In this document: one piece after another, positions 32,899-41,993 of the stretch | Numbering within the stretch: the stretch's first letter is position 1 | How the letters are laid out: every line of letters begins with the position of its first letter | Source of the DNA: Prevotella sp. KH2C16 | Lineage (GTDB): Bacteria; Bacteroidota; Bacteroidia; Bacteroidales; Bacteroidaceae | Reading direction: 5' to 3' | DNA: 64,000 bases | Assembly (NCBI RefSeq): GCF_900113305.1 | Contig: NZ_FOOW01000007.1 | Coordinates: forward strand, 87,023-151,022 | The notes under the pieces: model-generated | The model's input: only the letters and a program-made list of their open reading frames with translations | Databases searched by the model: none | What the model was told of the DNA's origin: nothing | Translations under genes and position numbers: made by a program

Positions 32899-33597
32899 TT
32901 AAATGTTAAAGTAGTCTTCCAGTTCTTTCTCGGCAGACCCTTGCTCGTTCTGCAGGTCTTTTAAGATGACGCCATGCTCAAGCAGGGCAATGCGGGTGGA
33001 TATTTCTATGGTATGTTGCAAGTTATGGCTGCTGATAAGGACGGTAGCCTCGTTCTCCCGGGCATAGGACATGAGAATCTTCTTCAGGATGTTCTGACTT
33101 GATGGATCAAGGAAGTTGAACGGCTCGTCGAGGATGACAAGCTTGGGCCGGTTGAATAATGCGGAAATGATTCCAATCTTCTGTTTGTTCCCGGCAGAGA
33201 AGTCCCTGATGAGCTTTTTCTGCTCCATGATCTCGCCTGCCATGAATTGTTCAAAGTCCTTTTCGCGAGCTTCAACAGCATCTTTTGGCATGTTGTTCAC
33301 CTTTCCAAGAAATTCGAAGTACTCCTCGGGAGTAAGGAAGTCGATTAAGAACCCTTCGTCGATATAGGATCCGGTGGTCTGCTTCCATTCCTCGCTTTCG
33401 GTGGGATTGATGCCGCCAATGGATACTGTCCCTTCGTCTGCCTTTATCAAGTCAAGTATCAAACGGAAAAGGGTGGTCTTTCCGGCTCCGTTGTTGCCTA
33501 CCAATCCAAGAATATCACCATCATTGATGGTGAATTCCGGAATGTCTACGGCCACCTTTTCGCCAAATGATTTCTTGAGTCTGTTAAGTGTAATCAT
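32899..33597 (-). CDS. ABC transporter ATP-binding protein
   Basis: 232 residues. Walker A 'GLVGNNGAGKTTLFR' (about 33-47), a variant signature 'DFSAGNKQKIGI', Walker B 'KLVILDEPFNFLDP' and the H-loop 'ISSHNL'. The type is that of export or efflux ATPases whose permease gene is normally next to it. Here the upstream neighbour is secA (5 nt away) and no permease is present, so the partner must be elsewhere or lost. Cytoplasmic face of the inner membrane. Confidence 0.88.
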   Translation of the reverse strand: MITLNRLKKSFGEKVAVDIPEFTINDGDILGLVGNNGAGKTTLFRLILDLIKADEGTVSIGGINPTESEEWKQTTGSYIDEGFLIDFLTPEEYFEFLGKVNNMPKDAVEAREKDFEQFMAGEIMEQKKLIRDFSAGNKQKIGIISALFNRPKLVILDEPFNFLDPSSQNILKKILMSYARENEATVLISSHNLQHTIEISTRIALLEHGVILKDLQNEQGSAEKELEDYFNI

Positions 33598-33602
33598 GTT
33601 GT

Positions 33603-36600
33603 TTATCTTATGTTACGCCCATGGCAGTTCTTGAACTTCTTGCCGGAACCACATGGACACGGGTCATTTGGACGAGGCATTTTCTCACGGATAATCGGCG
33701 TGTGGTTTACTCTTTGCGCCGGTTCGCGGGTGTCCTGCCGGGCTGCAGCCTGTTGGGCGGGGTCGTTGAGGTCGGCCTTCTGCTCGTTATAACGCTGGCT
33801 TCTCTGCTCCGGTGCTGCCTCGTGGACTTCCTGTTCCTGCATTTCTGGAATCTGGGCACGCATGAGGATGGATGAGGTGCGATTGTTGATGTCGTCTATC
33901 ATGGTGTCCCAGATGGTCGCACTCTCAAGCTTAAAGATCAAGAGAGGGTCTTTCTGCTCGTACGAAGCGTTTTGTACACTATGCCGAAGTTCATCCAGTT
34001 GGCGAAGGTTTTCTTTCCAGTTGTCATCAATGATGTGGAGCATGATGACCTTCTCAAACTGCTTGACGACATCCTTACCCTCCGTCTTGTATGCTTGCTT
34101 AAGGTCGCAAGGGATGTTGTACACGCGTTTCCCATCGGTAACGGGCACCATGATGCGTTCGAATCGGTCTCCCTGATTTTCCTCGACATCCTTAATGACA
34201 GGCCAGGCTACACTCTGGATACGGTCGGTCTTGCGCTTGAAGGCAGCCATCGCATCCTGGAATGCGCGCTCTGCCAGTATGTTGTGGTCGGCATTTAAGA
34301 GCTCTTCTTCCGTAAATGGGCATTCCATCGCGAGGACTTTCAGGAATTGTTCCTTGCATCCTTCGTAGTCGTTTTTCTCAATGATGTTGATGCAACGGTC
34401 CCAAATGATATTGGCAATATCCATGCCGATGCGTTCACCCATGAGGGCATGACGGCGCTTCTCGTAGATTACGGTACGCTGCTTGTTCATCACATCGTCG
34501 TATTCAAGCAGATGCTTACGGATACCGAAGTTGTTTTCCTCTACTTTCTTCTGGGCTCTCTCGATGCTCTTGGAAATCATGGGAGCTTCGATGCGCTCGC
34601 CTTCCTGATAGCCCAGGCGGTCCATGACATGTGCAATGCGTTCCGAGCCGAAGAGGCGCATCAGTTTGTCTTCCAATGAAACATAGAAAACGGAACTACC
34701 CGGATCGCCCTGACGACCGGCACGACCACGCAACTGGCGGTCCACACGCCGGCTCTCATGACGCTCTGTGCCGATGATGGCAAGGCCTCCGGCATCTTTT
34801 ACTTCTTGGGTGAGCTTAATATCGGTACCACGACCGGCCATGTTGGTGGCAATGGTTACGGCGCCTAATAACCGTTCCTCATTAGTGATGAGGTGCTGGG
34901 CATCCTGTCCTGCGAGATGGGAGTCTGCACCTTTGGCTCCCTCGTTTGCTGCTTTGATGAGCGTGTTTTGATATCTTACGGCAGAAGCCTTGTCGGTGAA
35001 AGCCTTTCCGTCGGTGGCAAGGAAAACCATTCCCATGGTGCTTTTTCCTGCTTCGGCAACTACCAGAGCCTCCTGTTGGTGTAGCTTGGCGTTCAATACT
35101 TGATGTGGTATTTTGCGCATATCGAGCATCTTGGAGAGCAGTTCGCTGATTTCAACGGAGGTGGTACCTACCAGGCAGGGGCGTCCACTGACGCGCATCT
35201 CCTCAATTTCCTCGATGACGGCAGAATATTTTTCGCGGGCAGTCTTATAGACACGGTCATCCATGTCGTTGCGTACAACAGGCTTGTTGGTTGGAATTTC
35301 GACTACATCGAGCTTGTAGATGTCCCAGAATTCACCAGCCTCGGTAGAAGCGGTGCCCGTCATGCCTGAGAGTTTGTGGTACATGCGGAAGTAGTTCTGC
35401 AGGGTGATGGTGGCGAAAGTCTGTGTCGCTGCCTCCACCTTGACATGCTCTTTTGCCTCTATGGCCTGATGAAGACCATCGCTCCAGCGGCGGCCTTCCA
35501 TGATACGCCCGGTCTGTTCGTCTACGATTTTAACTTCGCTGTCGATGACGACATATTCATCATCTTTATTGAACATGGTATATGCTTTCAGCAGTTGCTG
35601 CAGGGTGTGGACGCGTTCACTCTGAATAGCATAGAGATTGAACAGGTCGTCCTTCTTGTCGAGGCGATCCTGATCACTCAGGTCGTGCTCGTTTTCCAAT
35701 GCGGAGAGCTGGCTGGTAATGTCGGGTAGCACGAAAAGATCCGGCCGACCGGTCTGCTTGGCAAGCCAGGCACCACCCTTGTCGGTAAGGTCGGCAGAGT
35801 TCAGTTTCTCGTCTACTACAAAGTACAATGGCTCAATGGCCTTGGGCATTTCGCGATTGTTGTTTGCCATATAGAATTCCTCGGTCTTGAGGAGTCCCGA
35901 TTTGATGCCATCTTCCGAGAGATACTTGATGAGCGGTTTGTTTTTTGGTAGTGCCTTGTAGGAACGGAAGAGGGCGAGGAATCCTTCTTCTTCCAGCTGC
36001 TGAGCCTGCTTCTTGTCCTGGGTCTGCTGAGCCTGGGTGATTTTCTGTTTGGCCTCGGCAAGCAACTCCGTGGCCTGCTTGCGCTGCACTTCATAGAGTT
36101 TCTCCACTAACGGCTGGTATTCTTCGAACATCTGGTCGTCGCCCTTGGGTATCGGACCGGAGATAATCAATGGAGTGCGGGCGTCGTCAATCAGCACGGA
36201 GTCGACCTCGTCCACTATGGCATAGTTGTGCTGGCGCTGTACAAGGTCGGCAGGACTGATGGCCATGTTGTCGCGAAGATAGTCAAAGCCGAACTCATTG
36301 TTTGTGCCAAAGGTGATATCTGCCTGATATGCCTTGCGTCGCTCTTCTGAATTGGGCTGGTGTTTGTCGATGCAGTCGACGGAGAGGCCGTTGAACATAT
36401 AGAGCGGCCCCATCCATTCGGAGTCGCGCTTGGCCAGATAGTCGTTCACGGTAACCATGTGAACTCCGTTTCCCGTAAGTGCATTCAGGAACACGGGGAG
36501 CGTGGCTACGAGGGTCTTGCCCTCACCGGTCGCCATCTCGGCTATCTTACCCTGATGCAAGGCTATGCCGCCGAAGAGCTGCACATCGTAGTGCACCATG

Positions 36601-37109
36601 TCCCACTTGATCTTATTGCCACCGGCTGTCCACTCATTGTGGTAGATGGCCTTGTCGCCGTCGATGGTGATGAAGTCGTTTGCCGGATTTCCTGCAAGCT
36701 CCCGGTCGAAGTCGGTGGCCGTTACCACGGTCTCTTCATTCTCGGCAAAGCGGCGGGCTGTATCCTTTACGATACTGAAAGCTACCGGCATTACCTCGTT
36801 GAGAGCCACTTCGTATTTGTCGAGGGCCGCTTTCTCAAGTTTGTCTATCTTGGTGAATATGTCCTCGCGCTCGTCGATGGGTGTGTCTTCTATGGTGTTC
36901 TTGAGTTCTGCAATTTTCTCTTTTTCCTCCCTTGCAGAGTCTTGTACATATTTCTGGATTTCCTTTGTCTTTGCGCGCAGTTGGTCATTGCTCAGCTCTT
37001 TAATGGCAGGATAGGCCTCTTTTACAGTCTCTACTAAAGGCTGGATGAGTTTCATATCACGGGTTGACTTATCGCCAAACAATGACTTTAAAAATTTATT
37101 GAAGTTCAT
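33603..37109 (-). CDS. secA: Preprotein translocase ATPase SecA, extended
   Basis: 1168 residues, longer than the 830-900 of E. coli-type SecA but usual for Bacteroidetes. Walker A is '[14 protein letters not shown]' at about 192. The DEAD-like box is in '[21 protein letters not shown]'. An inserted charged, Gln-rich segment follows ('[21 protein letters not shown]', about 350-375), and then motifs of the second helicase domain ('[12 protein letters not shown]', '[16 protein letters not shown]'). A zinc-binding tail '[18 protein letters not shown]' closes the protein. It drives export through SecYEG. The ABC ATPase gene follows after 5 nt. Confidence 0.97.
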   Translation of the reverse strand: MNFNKFLKSLFGDKSTRDMKLIQPLVETVKEAYPAIKELSNDQLRAKTKEIQKYVQDSAREEKEKIAELKNTIEDTPIDEREDIFTKIDKLEKAALDKYEVALNEVMPVAFSIVKDTARRFAENEETVVTATDFDRELAGNPANDFITIDGDKAIYHNEWTAGGNKIKWDMVHYDVQLFGGIALHQGKIAEMATGEGKTLVATLPVFLNALTGNGVHMVTVNDYLAKRDSEWMGPLYMFNGLSVDCIDKHQPNSEERRKAYQADITFGTNNEFGFDYLRDNMAISPADLVQRQHNYAIVDEVDSVLIDDARTPLIISGPIPKGDDQMFEEYQPLVEKLYEVQRKQATELLAEAKQKITQAQQTQDKKQAQQLEEEGFLALFRSYKALPKNKPLIKYLSEDGIKSGLLKTEEFYMANNNREMPKAIEPLYFVVDEKLNSADLTDKGGAWLAKQTGRPDLFVLPDITSQLSALENEHDLSDQDRLDKKDDLFNLYAIQSERVHTLQQLLKAYTMFNKDDEYVVIDSEVKIVDEQTGRIMEGRRWSDGLHQAIEAKEHVKVEAATQTFATITLQNYFRMYHKLSGMTGTASTEAGEFWDIYKLDVVEIPTNKPVVRNDMDDRVYKTAREKYSAVIEEIEEMRVSGRPCLVGTTSVEISELLSKMLDMRKIPHQVLNAKLHQQEALVVAEAGKSTMGMVFLATDGKAFTDKASAVRYQNTLIKAANEGAKGADSHLAGQDAQHLITNEERLLGAVTIATNMAGRGTDIKLTQEVKDAGGLAIIGTERHESRRVDRQLRGRAGRQGDPGSSVFYVSLEDKLMRLFGSERIAHVMDRLGYQEGERIEAPMISKSIERAQKKVEENNFGIRKHLLEYDDVMNKQRTVIYEKRRHALMGERIGMDIANIIWDRCINIIEKNDYEGCKEQFLKVLAMECPFTEEELLNADHNILAERAFQDAMAAFKRKTDRIQSVAWPVIKDVEENQGDRFERIMVPVTDGKRVYNIPCDLKQAYKTEGKDVVKQFEKVIMLHIIDDNWKENLRQLDELRHSVQNASYEQKDPLLIFKLESATIWDTMIDDINNRTSSILMRAQIPEMQEQEVHEAAPEQRSQRYNEQKADLNDPAQQAAARQDTREPAQRVNHTPIIREKMPRPNDPCPCGSGKKFKNCHGRNIR

Positions 37110-37152
37110 TTTCTTATATTTGTTTTTATTCTTACCTATTATATTTTGGACA

Positions 37153-37160
37153 CAAAATTA
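37153..37160 (-). promoter_or_regulatory. -7 box TAATTTTG for secA
   Basis: TAnnTTTG match about 43 nt before the secA ATG. Confidence 0.55.
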
Positions 37161-37215
37161 CTAATAATTTTTCAATTATCAGCATGTTGCTTGAAGAAAG
37201 ATAAATGTAGCGAAA

Positions 37216-37303
37216 GTAAAAGGCGGCTAAAAGCTCTCCTTTTAACGGCTAAAAGGGAGGTAAAAGACGGCTTAAAGGTCGCCTTCTAACGGCCTTTTAC
37301 TTG
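37216..37303. repeat. 22-nt palindromic array, family C, 4 units (C1)
   Basis: Units start at 37216, 37238, 37260 and 37282. The best core is CCTTTTAACGGCTAAAAGG (arms CCTTTTA / TAAAAGG around ACGGC). The fourth unit has mixed arms and may be a cap. It lies between secA and the phosphatase-fold gene, both on the minus strand. Confidence 0.8.
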
Positions 37304-37319
37304 CAGTGCCCTGAATAGT

Positions 37320-38723
37320 CTAAAACAGGGGGGCAGCCTTACAGGCATTGGGTGCCCTTATGCGGATGGCTTTTGCAATGGTAGGCGCAATGCGGTCTAC
37401 CGTTACGGGTGTGGTGATACGCTCTGCTTTGATATTGGCTCCATAGGCGATGATGGGGAATGGGACAAAGCTGATGCGTGATGTGTATTTCTGTTGGTTG
37501 TCTTCGTTGTAGAGTTGCCATCCCGGAGCGACCTCTACGATGATGTCGCCGCTGATGGCCGGGTTGTGCCCGTTGCGTATTTTCTCTATGTCGCTGTTGC
37601 CGCCAAGAAGTCGGGTAGAGGTGTATACATCTCGTACTCCTGAATTCTGGATGAGGAATTCCTGGCTTCGCATGAGCACTTCGGCCAGTCCGATGCGTTT
37701 TTGTTCTAAGAGCTGATGGTTCAGATAAATCTGATTTCTGAAGATGGCCTCTACATATCTGCCTTGTCCATAAATGGCTCCAAGATAGATGTTGAGGAGG
37801 TTGGCCGTGCGATTGATATAGAATATGCCGGTAGGGATGTGATACTTGGTGTAGTCTACATTCTCCTGTGTGGTATAGCCTGTACTCGTGAGGAAGAAAA
37901 GCACATTCTGCTTGCCCACGCTGCTTTCTATGCCAGAGATGAGTTCGGCGACAACCTGGTCGATCTTGCGATAGACGCTTTCCATGTCTTTCTGCCAGTT
38001 TGTCGCATTCCTGCCTTTGGCGGAAAGTGTGATTGACAGCAGGTCGGTAATCTCGTCCTTGCCCATTCCGTTGTCCCTGACGCATCCCTTTGCGGCTTGG
38101 ACTACAGCGAGATTCTTAGACCCCTCGTCTTCTGTGCGTTGGGAATATACGCTCTTGTATGCGTCCAGCCACTTCCTTGCGTTGTCGGAATAGTATCCGG
38201 AGGTGGTGAGAGTTCCTTTTCGCTCGTCAATCCATATGGCTCCGTCGGCGGCATGGCCGGCTGACAGGATAGCGGCATCTTTTTCCGACGCGATAGAATA
38301 GATGATGGCGGACCCGTTTGTGGCAACTTTAAGCTCGTCGCTTATAGTCGAAGTCGAGAGTTTCTTCGGCGCAGCCGTGTATTTACTGTCATCGGTACAT
38401 CCTATGGGACGGAGGCTTTGCCTGTCGAGCCATTGGCAGCTTGTGATTCCGTTGTAATAAGGAGTTGAGCCTGTAGCTATGGCAGCTATTGCCGAGGCTC
38501 TGTCGAGAGGTTCGAATGAATAGCTGGCAGCCTCGTATACACGGCCCTGCTGAAGCAGCTTTCTCAGTCCTCCCTGGCCATAGAGCGGAGCAAAGGCTTC
38601 AATATAGTCGGTGCGCAATTCATCAATGGCTATATTTACCACGAGTCTGGGCGCCGACTGCAGAGACTGAGCCTGCCCTGTCGTGGAAAGTGCGACGAGG
38701 AGTGCGGTAATATATCTATTCAT
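37320..38723 (-). CDS. Secreted alkaline-phosphatase-fold protein, probably inactive
   Basis: 467 residues with a signal peptide (about 1-19, ending 'TGQAQ'). The N-terminal strand 'RLVVNIAIDELRTDY' keeps the first metal-site Asp (D34) of the phosphate-irrepressible phosphatase (PafA)-like branch. The nucleophile position of 'PTVTAIGHTSIFTG' in PafA is Arg here (R75 in 'FEPLDRASAIAAIATGS'). The metal-binding 'LTADHG' motif reads 'LTSTGY' (about 270), and the last His block is gone. It is therefore likely a pseudo-phosphatase with a structural or regulatory job in the periplasm. It overlaps the upstream DUF4105 gene by 8 nt, so the two are coupled. Confidence 0.82.
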   Translation of the reverse strand: MNRYITALLVALSTTGQAQSLQSAPRLVVNIAIDELRTDYIEAFAPLYGQGGLRKLLQQGRVYEAASYSFEPLDRASAIAAIATGSTPYYNGITSCQWLDRQSLRPIGCTDDSKYTAAPKKLSTSTISDELKVATNGSAIIYSIASEKDAAILSAGHAADGAIWIDERKGTLTTSGYYSDNARKWLDAYKSVYSQRTEDEGSKNLAVVQAAKGCVRDNGMGKDEITDLLSITLSAKGRNATNWQKDMESVYRKIDQVVAELISGIESSVGKQNVLFFLTSTGYTTQENVDYTKYHIPTGIFYINRTANLLNIYLGAIYGQGRYVEAIFRNQIYLNHQLLEQKRIGLAEVLMRSQEFLIQNSGVRDVYTSTRLLGGNSDIEKIRNGHNPAISGDIIVEVAPGWQLYNEDNQQKYTSRISFVPFPIIAYGANIKAERITTPVTVDRIAPTIAKAIRIRAPNACKAAPLF

Positions 38724-39936
38724 TCTTGTCGGTATTACCTATGTGTTTAGTTATCAATATTTCGTTTGATACAATTCTTCCCAGCAAAATCAGTGCCAAG
38801 ATGAGCACGGCCTCGTCATATTTCTGGAAGGCATACCCGATGACGGCGATGGCTATGAGGTATTTGAACAGGGTCAGATACCAGTGCAGCTGCCGCCTGC
38901 GGAGCTTCTTGACCACAGGTGTCACGAAGACGAGCGACAGGGGGCATAGCAGCAGAATCTGCAGGTTGAGGCTCACGGTGGGGTGCTGGCTGAATACCAT
39001 AGCAAAGAGAATGAGCCCGGCAATGCCGTCCAGTATCAGGAGGAGGGCATCATATCCCCAGAGAATCTTTTTCCTGCTCCACTCGAAAACGCATACTGCA
39101 ATCGTAATAATCAGTAAAATTATAGAACAGTCTGACGGGCTTAAAGGAAAGCCGGAACGGCTGTCTCTGTCTTCTGCGTGAAGGAGATATTTCGTATTGC
39201 CTACCAATTTAATCTTCTTGCCGTCGGTAGTCGTGAGCGTGGCATTGTCGAAATCGCTCATCAGGTTTTCCGGAAGAAATTGCTGCTCGTCTTTCGTCGT
39301 ATTGAAATCAGCCTTCAATCCAAGAAGCAGATCGTTCCCCAACCGAGCCCAAGGATGGTCGCTGTTATAGGCATGGATCATATCTCGAAAGCTTTTCTTA
39401 ACTTCTTGGCTCTCAGGGTATGAAATCTTTTCGTTCGTGTTCCTGATAAGCATATCTCGTGCCCTCGTCGTGCAGTTGTCGTAGAAGTAGTTATAGCGGT
39501 ATTCTCGGTTCTCTGGAAGATAGTTTTTCTCTATGGCTTCAACGATTCGGAACTTGTCTTCTCGTGTGAGATTCAGTACTTGTTGCTTCACCCATCTTCC
39601 TTCCTGCCGATACTCGGCGATGAATTCGGGATAGGTTGTAATGCCCATTTGGTAATCGGTGAGCCCAAAGACAAACCGGAGAATGAAAAATTTTTGACGG
39701 AATGAGAATATTCCGTAGTTGACGACAATATCTTCTCCATACTTGTCATGCACCCTTATGGCCGTATGTCCGTACAGAGACCATATCTCTTGGCCTGGCC
39801 CACAGGTCAGCAAGCTTATCTCCACGCTGTCCCATCTCTCGTTGGCAGTCGGTGTATTATCTGCTTTTGCCTGACATGTTAAAGACAGTAAAAAGACAAC
39901 CAAATAGGCTTTAAAAGTCGGTTTTATTTGTTTCAC
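38716..39936 (-). CDS. DUF4105 (Lnb N-terminal type) membrane protein
   Basis: 406 residues from a GTG start. A signal/anchor helix (about 10-25) is followed by a periplasmic DUF4105 domain with 'LLTCGPGQEIWSLYGHTAIRV' split around H57 and the conserved C155 in 'YFYDNCTTRARDM', a His/Cys pair suggestive of an acyl-transfer or protease-like site. About five transmembrane helices fill residues 270-400. The domain is the one named after Lnb, a lipoprotein N-acyltransferase, so a role in lipoprotein maturation is possible but not shown here. No in-frame ATG exists upstream before a stop. The -7 box ends 4 nt before the GTG. Confidence 0.75.
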   Translation of the reverse strand: MKQIKPTFKAYLVVFLLSLTCQAKADNTPTANERWDSVEISLLTCGPGQEIWSLYGHTAIRVHDKYGEDIVVNYGIFSFRQKFFILRFVFGLTDYQMGITTYPEFIAEYRQEGRWVKQQVLNLTREDKFRIVEAIEKNYLPENREYRYNYFYDNCTTRARDMLIRNTNEKISYPESQEVKKSFRDMIHAYNSDHPWARLGNDLLLGLKADFNTTKDEQQFLPENLMSDFDNATLTTTDGKKIKLVGNTKYLLHAEDRDSRSGFPLSPSDCSIILLIITIAVCVFEWSRKKILWGYDALLLILDGIAGLILFAMVFSQHPTVSLNLQILLLCPLSLVFVTPVVKKLRRRQLHWYLTLFKYLIAIAVIGYAFQKYDEAVLILALILLGRIVSNEILITKHIGNTDKNE

Positions 39937-39940
39937 GATG

Positions 39941-39948
39941 CAAAAATA
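39941..39948 (-). promoter_or_regulatory. -7 box TATTTTTG for the DUF4105 gene, 4 nt from the start
   Basis: TAnnTTTG match followed by CATC and the GTG start codon, implying a leaderless or nearly leaderless mRNA. Divergent from the outer membrane protein promoter at 39994. Confidence 0.55.
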
Positions 39949-39993
39949 GCTTATATTTTGCAGTTATCATTCTTTTATTTCGAATTTTTTCAA

Positions 39994-40001
39994 TAATTTT
40001 G
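39994..40001 (+). promoter_or_regulatory. -7 box TAATTTTG for the gene at 40024
   Basis: TAnnTTTG match 22 nt before the ATG. Confidence 0.6.
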
Positions 40002-40023
40002 CAACCTGTATAATGAATACGGT

Positions 40024-41319
40024 ATGAAAAGAATAGTTTTTAGTGCTGCACTGCTGGCAGTATTTTCTTTGAATGTGCTTGCTCAAAGCGGTACTAACTC
40101 GCCATATAGTCAGTTTGGATTAGGTGTCCTCTCTGATCAGACAAGTGGTTTCAATCGCGGCATGAATGGGTTGGGATTAGGTTTTCATGAGCATAACCAG
40201 ATAAACTATTTAAACCCAGCCTCCTATTCCGCAATTGACTCTTTGTCGTTTATCTTTGATATTGGTATGTCGGGGCAGATAACCAACTTTGAAGAAACAG
40301 GCGTCAAAAAGAATGCCCATAATGCCGACTTGGAGTATATCGTTGCGGGTTTCCGGGCTTTCAGGCATGTGGGAATGAGTTTTGGTCTGATTCCGTTTAC
40401 CAATATCGGATACAATTATGCGAAGTCGCAGTTTGTAGGCGGTTCGCTAACGACAACTTCCACTAACACTTATTCCGGTTCAGGTGGCCTTCATGAAGCC
40501 TATTTCGGTATTGGATGGGAGCCTCTGAGCGGTCTGGCGATTGGCGGAAACATCGGCTACTTGTGGGGAAACTATGACCGGTCTTTGGTAAACAGCTATA
40601 GCGATTCTTATGCAAACACGCTTTCCAAGTATTATACGGGTGATGTCCGCAGTTACAAACTTGACCTCGGCCTTCAGTATACAGCGAGGATTTCAAAGAA
40701 AGACTGGCTCACTCTCGGTGCCACTTACACCCTCGGGCACAAGTTGGGAGCCGACCCGCAGTGCCAGGTAATATCGACCAATAAGGCCACGGCGGTTTCC
40801 GATACGGCCACCTATGTGGTTGAAAACGGACTGGAAATGCCGGCAATGGTTAGTGCAGGCTTTATGTGGAATCACAATAACCAGTGGAAGATAGGTGCCG
40901 ACTATTCCTTGCAGCAGTGGGGAAAGATTGATTTCCCGGAATATAGTGTCGTGAACGACAAGCCTCAGTATGCCTTGACATCCAATCTTTTCAAGGACCG
41001 GCATAAGTTTACTGTCGGCGGTGAGTATGTGCCTCAGGAGAACAGCCGCAATTTCTTCAAGCGCATCCATTATCGTGCCGGCGTCTCTTATGCCACACCT
41101 TATATTATGGTGAATGGCCAGGACGGTCCTAAGGAAATGAGTGTGAGTGCGGGATTCGGTATTCCCATCATCAATGGATATAACACCCGCTCCATCTTGA
41201 ACATCAGTGCGCAGTATGTTCGTTCAGAGGCGACGGGCCTGATAAAGGAGAACACTTTCCGCATCAATGTCGGCATCACCTTCAACGAGCGCTGGTTTGC
41301 TAAATGGAAAGTAGATTAA
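40024..41319 (+). CDS. Outer membrane beta-barrel protein (FadL/PorV-like fold)
   Basis: 431 residues. A signal peptide (about 1-20, ending 'NVLAQ') precedes 'GTNSPYSQFGLGVL' and 'GLGLGFHEHNQINYLNPASYSAID', a region typical of FadL/OMPP1-like Bacteroidota outer membrane proteins. Alternating barrel strands run to the end ('FRINVGITFNERWFAKWKVD'). The substrate is unknown; fatty acid or hydrophobic-compound passage is a family guess. First gene of an envelope operon with lptC and a CNNM/CBS protein. Confidence 0.78.
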   Translation: MKRIVFSAALLAVFSLNVLAQSGTNSPYSQFGLGVLSDQTSGFNRGMNGLGLGFHEHNQINYLNPASYSAIDSLSFIFDIGMSGQITNFEETGVKKNAHNADLEYIVAGFRAFRHVGMSFGLIPFTNIGYNYAKSQFVGGSLTTTSTNTYSGSGGLHEAYFGIGWEPLSGLAIGGNIGYLWGNYDRSLVNSYSDSYANTLSKYYTGDVRSYKLDLGLQYTARISKKDWLTLGATYTLGHKLGADPQCQVISTNKATAVSDTATYVVENGLEMPAMVSAGFMWNHNNQWKIGADYSLQQWGKIDFPEYSVVNDKPQYALTSNLFKDRHKFTVGGEYVPQENSRNFFKRIHYRAGVSYATPYIMVNGQDGPKEMSVSAGFGIPIINGYNTRSILNISAQYVRSEATGLIKENTFRINVGITFNERWFAKWKVD

Positions 41320-41341
41320 CCCCAAGACATTTTCTGCGAAA

Positions 41342-41992
41342 TTGAAAAAAACAGTTATCCCGCTCGTAGTGATTATGCTCTTGTCGGCCTCTTGCCAGAA
41401 GCAGAAAGAGCATACGGCGCCAGCCATCAATCCCCAGGATTCGGTGGCTGTGATGACGAGTTACGGGGTGAACACTCTGATTTCGGATTCCGGTGTTATT
41501 AAATATCGGATTGTTACGGAGCGGTGGGAGGTGAATCAAATTCGCCAGCCTTCTCGCTGGATCTTCGACAAGGGGCTGTTCCTGGAGCAGTTCGACCAGA
41601 AGTTTCATGTGCAGTCTTATATTCAGGCCGACACGGCATACTATTATGATCAGCAGCGTCTCTGGGAATTGAGGGGACGGGTTCGTATCCTTACGAAAGA
41701 CGGACTCCGGTTCTCGAGCGAGCAGTTGTACTGGGATGAGATGAAGCATGAGCTTTATTCCCATGTGTTCTCCCATCTGATTACGCCGGAACGGCAGCTG
41801 CAGGGCAGTTATTTCCGCAGCGACGAGAAGATGACAAAATATTATGTCTCTAACAGCAAGGGGTCGTTTGAGCGTGGGGATATGCAGAGCGATAACGACA
41901 CATTGCTGTCTGCGCCTGACTCCACTAAACTCAAGTTGCGCCCCCAGGCTTCTCCTCAACCGCGTAATACCTCAATTCCTATAATGCACTGA
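41342..41992 (+). CDS. lptC: LptC-like LPS export lipoprotein
   Basis: 216 residues from a TTG start, the only start between the upstream stop and the lipobox. The signal sequence 'KKTVIPLVVIMLLSASC' ends in a lipobox-like SAS-C with Cys17. The following part has the LptC/OstA fold features ('GLFLEQFD', 'ADTAYYYDQQRLWELRGRVRI'). LptC sits in the inner membrane and hands lipopolysaccharide to LptA. It lies 22 nt after the outer membrane protein gene and 1 nt before the CNNM/CBS gene. The last 30 residues (Pro/Ser/Gln rich) are probably disordered. Confidence 0.85.
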   Translation: MKKTVIPLVVIMLLSASCQKQKEHTAPAINPQDSVAVMTSYGVNTLISDSGVIKYRIVTERWEVNQIRQPSRWIFDKGLFLEQFDQKFHVQSYIQADTAYYYDQQRLWELRGRVRILTKDGLRFSSEQLYWDEMKHELYSHVFSHLITPERQLQGSYFRSDEKMTKYYVSNSKGSFERGDMQSDNDTLLSAPDSTKLKLRPQASPQPRNTSIPIMH

Positions 41993-41993
41993 T

